A stretch of DNA of 64,000 bases. It comes from Brevundimonas goettingensis. GTDB lineage: Bacteria; Pseudomonadota; Alphaproteobacteria; Caulobacterales; Caulobacteraceae. The DNA is taken from contig NZ_CP062222.1 in NCBI RefSeq assembly GCF_017487405.1, forward strand, positions 538,501 through 602,500, in the 5' to 3' direction. The position numbers and the translations under genes were made by a program. Every line of letters starts with the position of its first letter. The stretch's first letter is position 1. The notes beneath the pieces are model-generated. The model ran no database searches. It worked only from the letters and a program-made list of their open reading frames with translations, and was not told where the DNA came from. Positions 44,328 to 51,957 of the stretch are shown here, piece after piece.

Positions 44328-47300
44328 GGCTCTTGGTCCTGGGGCAGGGGGACAATGTTGTTGGCGGGACTGATCTCGACCGGTTCGCCGTTCAACGCCA
44401 GCCTCACCCGCAGCCCGGTCGGGCTTGCCCGTTCCAAGTCTCTGGGCAGGTTGACCCGAACCGTCGCCGTCTTGGGCAGCAGGTCCTCAGGCGCGGCGAG
44501 AACCGGGAAGGGCGCGCGGCCCACCACCTTGCCCGAGGCGTCCTCGATCAGCACCTCGCCCGCCGGAGAGGCGACCCCGCCCAGCCCATGCACGGTCACC
44601 TTGGCCGTCCGGCCGGACACGACCACATCCTCCGGATCCAGCCCCACGTCGGGCCGCTGGGCCATCGGCGTCCCGGCCTCGGTCATGGCCAGCTCCAGCA
44701 CCATCGCCTGCTTCGGCGGCAGGGTCAGGGCGACCTCGGCCCCCGGCTCGAAGGCGATGGAGGAGTTTGTCGGCGCATCCGCCCTGTCGTCCCCGTCGGC
44801 GTCCGACCCCTGCGACAGGCTCCACCGTCCCGGCGTCACCCCGGCCCCGATCAGGGTCGCCTGAACCGGCCGGTCGGTGACGTTGAAGGCGATGACCTTG
44901 AACCGCTCCGGCGTCGCCTCGGGCAGCAGGATGGCCACGCTGTCGGCCCCATCCGCCTGCCCAAACCGCCAGGACACCACATTGCCCGGGAAGATCTGAC
45001 CCCGCCGCGCGCCGACCCCGCCCAGGCGCGCGCGCTGCAGCATCTCGGACGGCATCTGGACCCGGTCGGTCCACAGCTCGCCCGTGGTCATCATCCCCAT
45101 CCTTTGGGTCCCGGACTGGATCTCGGCGCCGTAGAGGGTCTCGAGGTAGCGCTTGTCGCCCGTGGTCTGCCAGGCGCCGAACCGGGCCATATTGACCGGA
45201 CTGCCCTGACCGCCGGTGTTGGACAGGCGGTAGCTGTCCGCCGCGCCCGCCGCCGTCACGAACATCGGCCCCCAGGTCTCGCGCCGGCCCAGCACCGACA
45301 TCACGTCCGGCCCCAGCCCGTTCAGCCCGCCGGTCCCAGCGCCCAGCAGCGGCGCGAGGTACCTGTCGTCATGGGTCCAACTCCACGCCGCCCAGAAGGC
45401 CGTCGTCGACCCGCCCAGACCCCCGCCCGTGGTGTTCCCCAGCGGCCCGTTGACGGTGAAGCTCCTGTCCGTCGTCCAGTCTATCGGGCTGTCCAGCACC
45501 ACACCGGTCCCGCTCGCGGCGGGTCTCCCGTGGGCCAGGAAGCCGTCAAGGGTCTCGAGGATGACCGCCTTGGTCCGCGGCGAGCCGTTCCACTGGACCA
45601 GCAGGACCCCGGGGTGGAAGATCAGGAAGTTGTTGCCCCTCTGCCGTCCCCACGGCCCCTCCGACGAGAAGTCGTGGGCCGAGAAGGAGTTGGACAGGAA
45701 GTGGCGGTGCCCGGCCGCATTGACCGCCGTCATCTCCGGATAGCGCCGCGCCGTCGCCATCAGCCGCTCGATGGCCCGGGGGCTGCCCCGGTTCATCTGG
45801 GCATACTGGGCGATGGTGTTGATCCCCTCCTCATAGGAGTGGAGCTCGTCGGCGCGGATGGTGTTCAGCCCGTCGGTGATCATGCCCGAGCGGTAGATGG
45901 CCGCCAGCGCCGCCGCCTGGCTGGCCCGGACCTTCTCCGGCTCCGAGCCCATCATATAGAGCGGCACCCACTGGTGCAGCAGGTCACTGTCGTCCGACAG
46001 GCCGCCGCCCAGCTCGCCTGAGCCGTCCTGACCCGCCGGGATCTGGCGGTTGTCGATCCACCAGTTCACGAACCGCTCGACCAGCTTCAGGTCCTCGATC
46101 TGGCGATGCGCCCACAGGGGCACGCCGGGCGCCGGCTGGCTCTGGGCGAAGGCCGGCCAGGGCTGGCCGCCGTTCTGCTCGTTCCAGTAGATGCGGGCCG
46201 TGACGTTGTCCGGATCGACGCGCAGGAGGTCGGTGACCTCCCGGTCGAACCGCTCATAGACCGGCAGCAGACGGTTGTTCGGCTGCTCCTCCACGAACCA
46301 CGCGAGGTTGGCCTTCACCTGCTCCTCGCGGTCGGCGACGTGCTCGGCCATGGCCTGCTCACGCGGCTTGAACACCAGCCGGACCTTCATCCCGTTCAGG
46401 CCCTGCGCCCCGAAGTCCGGGCTGGCCGAGGCCACGGTCAGATACAGGCTCCGGTCGTTGGGCAGCAGCCGGTCGCGGGTGTCCAGCCACAGGGTCCGCG
46501 CCTCGCCCGGCTTCACCGAGACATTGACGTCCAGCAGGTCGCGATCCGGCCAGATCGGGTCCTTGATGCGGATGTTGAGCGGGATCAGCCCCTCATGGGT
46601 GGGCGTCACCGTCAGGGCCGGGATCTGCAGGACGAAGCCGTCCAGCCCGTCGCGCATATTGGCCCAGCCATAGTCGAAGCGCGCCGGCTCTCCGCCGGGG
46701 GCCACGTTCCGGAAGTCCGCCGGGATCAGCACATGGACCAAGGGCATCGAAGCCCCCGCCGGAGCAGCCTTCGCCTCGCGCGGCGCTCCGCCCGGCAGGG
46801 CCACGACCGTCGCCCGCTCGTCGGGCACGAACCGACCGGCGACATAAGTCTTCAGCTCGTCCAGCGTCGGGTAGTCGGTCCCCGCCGCCGCATCGACCGT
46901 ATACTCCAGAGCGGCCGAGCCTGTCGGCGCCTCGCCCGGCCGGACGTCATAGACCCCGATCTCGCGGATCGGGGTCTCCTGCATCCGGTTGTCGAACCGC
47001 ACGGCCCCGCCGGCGCGCTCCGACGCCAGCTGCAGCGTGGTCCGCTCCTGCCCGCGCGCCCGCTCGCCGATGCGGGTCTCGGCGCCGTGACCGACCGCCG
47101 TCAGCGTCCCGTCCGCCGCCCCCTGGATCTCGATCCGGTTCCACGGCTGGTCGGGCAGATGCAGGGTCAGGGCCTTGCCGCCCGCCTCATAGACGTTCCA
47201 GTCGGGCAGGACGAAGTAGTCGTGCCGCCCCGCCAGCCGCGAGCGGTTGTAGACCCCCGGCCAGGTGCTCTCGCGGATGCCGTCGGTCCCCTTGGAGAAC

Positions 47301-48220
47301 AGCATCCGGATGTCCCGCGCCTCGGTCGGCCGCACCACCCGGATGGCGGTCGAGGGCGCGTCCAGATAGGGCGGCGGGTCGTTCGGCCGGTTGAAGCCAT
47401 AGCGCATCCGCCACTCGTCCCGCGTCGCCGGATCGGCCATGTCGCGGGCGGGGAAGGCGCCCCCGGTCGGGGTCTGATGCGCGGCCAGGGCCGCGACCTC
47501 GGCGTCGCTTAAGCGGTGGTCGAAGGTCGAGACCTCGTCGACGTCGCCGCCCCTCTGGTAGTCGTAGGCGCTCTGGACCTGATAGCCGGCGATGATCCGG
47601 CTGTGCGGCCCGAAGGCGAACAGGCCGTTGTCCAGCACGGCCGTCTGGCCGGTCTTCGCCGCCGGCTTGCCGTTGACATAGAGGGTCAGGCCCGAGGTCT
47701 CGTCCCAGGCCACGGCCAGATGGGTCCAGGCCTCCGGATCGGGCGCCGGGGCGTCGAACGACACCCGCACCCGCGCGAGGTTGGCGTCGGTCACGAAGGC
47801 GTCGAAGCCGTGCCCGTTCCAGTCCAGCCGCAGGAAGGTCATGTCCCAGCTGGTGTGATCCGGATAGCCGACGCGGAAGATGACGAACTGGCGCGGTCCG
47901 ATCGGCTGGTGCGAGCGCCAGAAGAAGCTCAGCGTCCCCCTCTGGGCATAGAGGTTGCCCGGCGCGGCCCAGGCCAGGATCTGGGCGTCGGAGGCCCTGA
48001 CGGCGCCGCCCTGGGCTCCGTCCGGCGTCAGCTCGACCTGATCCACGAGCAGGGGGGCGGCGATCCCGCCCGCCTGATCGGCCGCATAGCCGGCATCCAG
48101 CGAGGCGTGGAACAGGCGACCATCCGGGCCAGCGGTCTGGGCGCCCGTCTGCGCAAACGCGGGCAGGGCGACCGAGGCCATCAGGGCGCTCAGCAGGAGG
48201 GCAGGCGAGGAACGCAGCAT
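44324..48220 (-). CDS. Large secreted LamG-domain protein of the pectin operon, unknown activity
   Basis: 1298 residues with a Sec signal peptide (LLLSALMASVALPAFAQ). Residues about 35-255 form a LamG/concanavalin-A-like sugar-binding domain (WTHLAVAWDETSGLTLYVNG; DVDEVSTFDHRLSDAEVAAL). A beta-rich region of about 400 residues follows. From about 640 to 1000 lies a helical, Trp-rich region with acidic clusters (GELGGGLSDDSDLLHQW; ADELHSYEEGINTIAQ) that recalls the (alpha/alpha) toroid of polysaccharide lyases and some hydrolases. A beta-sandwich C-terminus ends it. No CAZy family can be named. Context points to an exo-acting enzyme on a pectin side chain (inference). Confidence 0.75.
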   Translation of the reverse strand: MLRSSPALLLSALMASVALPAFAQTGAQTAGPDGRLFHASLDAGYAADQAGGIAAPLLVDQVELTPDGAQGGAVRASDAQILAWAAPGNLYAQRGTLSFFWRSHQPIGPRQFVIFRVGYPDHTSWDMTFLRLDWNGHGFDAFVTDANLARVRVSFDAPAPDPEAWTHLAVAWDETSGLTLYVNGKPAAKTGQTAVLDNGLFAFGPHSRIIAGYQVQSAYDYQRGGDVDEVSTFDHRLSDAEVAALAAHQTPTGGAFPARDMADPATRDEWRMRYGFNRPNDPPPYLDAPSTAIRVVRPTEARDIRMLFSKGTDGIRESTWPGVYNRSRLAGRHDYFVLPDWNVYEAGGKALTLHLPDQPWNRIEIQGAADGTLTAVGHGAETRIGERARGQERTTLQLASERAGGAVRFDNRMQETPIREIGVYDVRPGEAPTGSAALEYTVDAAAGTDYPTLDELKTYVAGRFVPDERATVVALPGGAPREAKAAPAGASMPLVHVLIPADFRNVAPGGEPARFDYGWANMRDGLDGFVLQIPALTVTPTHEGLIPLNIRIKDPIWPDRDLLDVNVSVKPGEARTLWLDTRDRLLPNDRSLYLTVASASPDFGAQGLNGMKVRLVFKPREQAMAEHVADREEQVKANLAWFVEEQPNNRLLPVYERFDREVTDLLRVDPDNVTARIYWNEQNGGQPWPAFAQSQPAPGVPLWAHRQIEDLKLVERFVNWWIDNRQIPAGQDGSGELGGGLSDDSDLLHQWVPLYMMGSEPEKVRASQAAALAAIYRSGMITDGLNTIRADELHSYEEGINTIAQYAQMNRGSPRAIERLMATARRYPEMTAVNAAGHRHFLSNSFSAHDFSSEGPWGRQRGNNFLIFHPGVLLVQWNGSPRTKAVILETLDGFLAHGRPAASGTGVVLDSPIDWTTDRSFTVNGPLGNTTGGGLGGSTTAFWAAWSWTHDDRYLAPLLGAGTGGLNGLGPDVMSVLGRRETWGPMFVTAAGAADSYRLSNTGGQGSPVNMARFGAWQTTGDKRYLETLYGAEIQSGTQRMGMMTTGELWTDRVQMPSEMLQRARLGGVGARRGQIFPGNVVSWRFGQADGADSVAILLPEATPERFKVIAFNVTDRPVQATLIGAGVTPGRWSLSQGSDADGDDRADAPTNSSIAFEPGAEVALTLPPKQAMVLELAMTEAGTPMAQRPDVGLDPEDVVVSGRTAKVTVHGLGGVASPAGEVLIEDASGKVVGRAPFPVLAAPEDLLPKTATVRVNLPRDLERASPTGLRVRLALNGEPVEISPANNIVPLPQDQEP

Positions 48221-48251
48221 GGGGGGACGGCCTTCGTTGAAGGGCTGAACG

Positions 48252-50378
48252 TTACCGGGCAGGCGGCGGAGCGACCGGATCGCGGGCGCCCCGGAAGACG
48301 ACGGCGGCCTGCGGCGCGCGGGCGGCGACCTCGGCGGCGGTCATCGTGTCGCCGATCGAGCTGACCGGATTGACCAGCGTCAGCCGGTCGCCCAGCACCG
48401 CCATCAGATCGGGCAGGTCATAGCGGCGCAGCACGCCGGGGAGGTTGACCTCGGCCATGTTGATACTGATCGGCTGGTCCACGAACTCGCGGTAGCTGGT
48501 GATCGAGCTGTCGACCGTCACCTTGCCCACCCGGTCGTCCAGAACCGCCGTGTGCAGGGCCACGGGGCCCATGGCGCCGACGCCGGTGACGGCGATGCGG
48601 CGCATGTCGACGTCGGTCTGGGTCGCCAGCCAGTTCAGGGCGGCGACGGCGTCGTCGGTGCGCATCCCGACCGGGGTCTTTCCCACCAGCAGGGCACGTA
48701 GCGACAACAGGGTCCAGTCGCCCGTCAGCGGCGACTTGGCTTCTTCCGTCCCGCCCGCGCCGCGCGGCTCGACCGCCAGCACGTTCCAGCCCGCCGCGAC
48801 CCAGGTCTCGAACAGACCGCCGGGCGCACCCAGCGCGGTGACGGGCTGGGAGGTCAGCAGCAGCAGGGTCGGATGGCGCTCCGGACCGCCGACCCGGGCG
48901 AAGGTGGCCTTCACCTGCATCCCCGGAACCGTCTCCATCACGAGGTCCCGCGAGGCATAGCCGCTGCGCTCGATCAGCATGGAGGGCTGCACGACCGGGG
49001 CGGCATCGCCGGGATTGACGGTGGTGCGGGCGATGTCGCGGATAGCGGTCCTCAGCCGCGCCAGCCGGGCGGCGGGGGCTTCGTTGGCGTTGACCGGCGC
49101 CGGGTTGGCGTCCGCCTCGGCCCGCGCGAGCGTCTGCAGGGTCTCGCCCCCGATCGACGTCGACAGCTGGCCCGTCGGCGTCACCATCAGCCGCGCCGCG
49201 TCGCCCAGCGGCACTGGCGTGAACGGCCGCTCGGCCGGGCTGTCCATGAGGTTCCGGGTGAAGAAGGCCACGATCTGCGGCGCGATGGGCCCCAGATTGC
49301 CGTGCCCGCCCGGCCCCTCGATCATGGTGATCCGGTCCTCGGCTCCCATCAGGCCATAGAAGCGCTTCGCCTCCGCATAGGCCGCGCGGGCGCCGTCGAT
49401 GGGGAACATGTCAGACGTCGTGGAGACCACGGCATAGGGGCGGGGCGCGGCGGCCTCGACCCAGTCGGCCAGGTCCAGACCGCGCTCGATGAAGAAGGGG
49501 ATCGACTGTTCGGCGTCCTGCGGCCCGGTCACGCCCGGCGCCAGCAGATGGTCGAAGTCGGTGACATAGCAGGCCGTCGCCGTCGCCTTGATGCGCTGGT
49601 CGAGCGCCGCGAGATAGGCGGTGATCGTGCCGCCGCCGGAACAGCCGAAGGCTCCGATCCTCTGGTCGTCCACGTCGGGCCGGGCCATCAGATAGTCGAC
49701 GCCGCGCATGGCGTCCTGGATGAAGTAGCGCGAAACGTGGCCGCCGGTCGGCAGGGCCTGTTCGAAGGCCATGGAGTGTTCGCCGGTCGGCCGCCCGACC
49801 TTGGACGAGCCGATCTCCGGGTCGAAGTGCTGGATCCGCTCGCCCTCGCCGACGATGTCCATGTTCAGGACCACGAAGCCCGCGCGGGCGAAGTTGGCGG
49901 CGAACGAGTAGTTGCCCAGCTTGCCGTCCACCCCGTGCCCGGGCTGGATGACGATGGCCGGGTGGGGTCCCTCCGTGCGGGGGATGAAGACGTTCGCCGT
50001 GACCCAGTAGCCGGGCAGGCTCTGGTAGCGGACGCGCTCGACGTCGAAGCCGTCCTCGTGGCTGACGCCCGTGCTCTCGGAGACGACGGGCCCCGCCGCG
50101 CTCTCGAACTCGACCATCTCGGCCAGCAGGGAGCGGACGCGGACCTGACGCTGGCGGGCGTCGGCCTCGGTGGTCAGGGCGGCGATCGTCGCGCGGCGCT
50201 CGGCCGCGTGCTGGCGCGCCACATCGGTCAGCCAGGCGATCAGCCGGTCGCGTCCGGTCTCGGGAGCGGCGGGCGAAGCGGTGGCGGCCGCCGGCGCCGT
50301 CTGGGCGAAGGCGGGCAGGGGGGAAAGGGCGGCCAGAAGCGCCGCCGTCAGCATCAGGGGACGGGCGTGTTTGGGCAT
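48252..50378 (-). CDS. Tandem alpha/beta-hydrolase esterase, second domain lacking the nucleophile
   Basis: 708 residues with a Sec signal (LMLTAALLAALSPLPAFAQ). The first hydrolase domain resembles acetyl-xylan-esterase-like proteins (AIVIQPGHGVDGKLGNYSF; nucleophile FGCSGGG, Ser about 247; EGPGGHGN His). The second domain repeats the fold (LLLLTSQPVTALGAPGG; VEPRGAGGTEEAK), but at the elbow reads TGVGAMG, with Gly where Ser is expected, so it is probably non-catalytic. The start MPKHARPLML has GAGGAA upstream. It follows the GH28 gene at 10 bp and probably removes acetyl groups from pectin. Confidence 0.85.
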   Translation of the reverse strand: MPKHARPLMLTAALLAALSPLPAFAQTAPAAATASPAAPETGRDRLIAWLTDVARQHAAERRATIAALTTEADARQRQVRVRSLLAEMVEFESAAGPVVSESTGVSHEDGFDVERVRYQSLPGYWVTANVFIPRTEGPHPAIVIQPGHGVDGKLGNYSFAANFARAGFVVLNMDIVGEGERIQHFDPEIGSSKVGRPTGEHSMAFEQALPTGGHVSRYFIQDAMRGVDYLMARPDVDDQRIGAFGCSGGGTITAYLAALDQRIKATATACYVTDFDHLLAPGVTGPQDAEQSIPFFIERGLDLADWVEAAAPRPYAVVSTTSDMFPIDGARAAYAEAKRFYGLMGAEDRITMIEGPGGHGNLGPIAPQIVAFFTRNLMDSPAERPFTPVPLGDAARLMVTPTGQLSTSIGGETLQTLARAEADANPAPVNANEAPAARLARLRTAIRDIARTTVNPGDAAPVVQPSMLIERSGYASRDLVMETVPGMQVKATFARVGGPERHPTLLLLTSQPVTALGAPGGLFETWVAAGWNVLAVEPRGAGGTEEAKSPLTGDWTLLSLRALLVGKTPVGMRTDDAVAALNWLATQTDVDMRRIAVTGVGAMGPVALHTAVLDDRVGKVTVDSSITSYREFVDQPISINMAEVNLPGVLRRYDLPDLMAVLGDRLTLVNPVSSIGDTMTAAEVAARAPQAAVVFRGARDPVAPPPAR

Positions 50379-50388
50379 GGTGTGTTCC

Positions 50389-51867
50389 TCAACCGGAGCG
50401 GTCGGCTGCATTGCCGTGGCCGCCCGGTGCAGGACCGGTCACGGCCTGTGCGTTGCGGCGGACGTTGGCGTAGGTGAGCCCCTCGACATGCTCGATGATG
50501 TCGAGCTCGGCGGCGCGGACGAAGTCGCAGTCCTTCAGGGCGATGTTGCGGATGGGCGCGGTCTCGAACCCCTGCAGGTCCAGAACCCGCTCGCAGCGGC
50601 CGACGGTCATCCGCTCGATGGTCAGGCCGTCGAACACCGGGGTGAAGCGGCCGTTGGCCCCCTCGGCGTAGTTGTAGTCGATGGTGATGGCGGCATGGGC
50701 CACCTGTCCCACGGTCACGTCGCGGACGTGGATGTTGGTCAGGGTCCCGCCACGCGCGGCGTTGTTCTTGAACCGGATGGCGGTGTTCAGCCGCGGGCTG
50801 TCCATGCGGCAGTTCTCGACGAAGACGTTGCGGACCCCGCCGCTGATCTCGCTGCCGAGCGTCACCCCGCCGTGGCCGTCCAGCATGGTGCAGCCCGAGA
50901 CGATCAGGTTCTCGGTCGGCTTGCCCAGCCTGCGCCCATCGGCGTTGCGGCCCGACTTGATGGCGATGCAGTCGTCGCCGGTGTCGAAGACGCAGTCCTC
51001 GATCAGGACGTCGCGACAGCTCTCCGGGTCGCAGCCGTCGTTGTTCGGGCCGTGGCTGGAGATGGTCAGCCGACGCACGGTGACGTTCTCGCACTCCACC
51101 GGATGCACCTCCCACATGGGCGAGCGCAGGATGGTCAGGTCCGAGATCAGGACGTTGCGACAGCGGTAGGGCTGGATGAACTGCGGGCGGATGGTGGCCT
51201 CTGGGCCGAAGACGCGCTCGGCGACCGGCTTGCCCTCCTCGGCCCAGCGGCGCAGGCGGCCGTTGTCGCTCTCCTGACCGTCGGCGACCCGCTTCTGCCG
51301 CCACCAGTTCTCGCGGCTGGCCTGACCATCGAGGATGCCGTGGCCGGTGATGGCGATGTTCTCGCAGCCATAGGCATAGATGAAGGGCGAGATCCCCATG
51401 AACTCCGTCCCCTCATAGCGGGTCAGGATGGCGGGGAAGTAGGCCTCGGGCTCGGTGCGGAAGCGGATGGTGCTCTCGCGCGAGACATGCAGCTCGACGT
51501 TGGACTTCAGGTGGATGGCGCCGGTCAGCCAGACCGTCCCGTCGGCCGTGCCTTCGACCACGACGCGTCCGCCGCCGGGCGCCTTCGAGGCCGCGTCGAT
51601 GGCGCGGCGGAAGGCCTCGGTGTTGTCGGTGACGCCGTCCGCCCTGCCGCCGAACTGCTCGGGACCGAAGCGGTTGGCGCGCGGGAAGACCGGCGGGCGG
51701 ATGCGGGCGCGGATGGCCCGGGCCTCGGCCCAGGGATCATTAGGGTCCTCAACGGCTCGGGCGAGCGCCCCAAATGGCAAGGAGACCGGCAGGGACGCGG
51801 CCAGCAGACCGCCGAGCCCGGCCTTCGCGAGGTCGCGACGCCCGGGCTTCATCAGGGAAGGGAACAT
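50389..51867 (-). CDS. GH28 polygalacturonase
   Basis: 492 residues with a Tat signal (GRRDLAKAGLGGLLAASL). The right-handed beta-helix of family 28 is evident, with catalytic motifs HGPNNDGCDPES (general acid Asp), DTGDDCIAIKSG (paired Asp), GHGGVTLGSE (catalytic His) and RFKNN (the RIK-type substrate site, here RFK). It hydrolyses alpha-1,4-galacturonan in the periplasm or at the cell surface. It lies downstream of the TonB receptor across a 90-bp gap holding a hairpin terminator, so its expression may be lower than that of the receptor. Confidence 0.94.
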   Translation of the reverse strand: MFPSLMKPGRRDLAKAGLGGLLAASLPVSLPFGALARAVEDPNDPWAEARAIRARIRPPVFPRANRFGPEQFGGRADGVTDNTEAFRRAIDAASKAPGGGRVVVEGTADGTVWLTGAIHLKSNVELHVSRESTIRFRTEPEAYFPAILTRYEGTEFMGISPFIYAYGCENIAITGHGILDGQASRENWWRQKRVADGQESDNGRLRRWAEEGKPVAERVFGPEATIRPQFIQPYRCRNVLISDLTILRSPMWEVHPVECENVTVRRLTISSHGPNNDGCDPESCRDVLIEDCVFDTGDDCIAIKSGRNADGRRLGKPTENLIVSGCTMLDGHGGVTLGSEISGGVRNVFVENCRMDSPRLNTAIRFKNNAARGGTLTNIHVRDVTVGQVAHAAITIDYNYAEGANGRFTPVFDGLTIERMTVGRCERVLDLQGFETAPIRNIALKDCDFVRAAELDIIEHVEGLTYANVRRNAQAVTGPAPGGHGNAADRSG

Positions 51868-51910
51868 GGAGGTGTCTCTGGGAGACGGCGTCGGGGGGAC
51901 GGGTGTCTTG

Positions 51911-51944
51911 AAAGAAGAACGGCGGCCCCGTCAGGGACCGCCGT
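51911..51944 (-). terminator. Hairpin terminator or attenuator between TonB receptor and GH28
   Basis: On the minus strand ACGGCGGTCCC pairs with GGGGCCGCCGT (11 bp with one G-U pair) around TGAC, then TTCTTCTTT. It lies directly after the receptor stop and 44 bp before the GH28 start, so it should trim read-through and set a high receptor-to-enzyme ratio. Confidence 0.7.
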
Positions 51945-51957
51945 CATCAGGCCTGGA

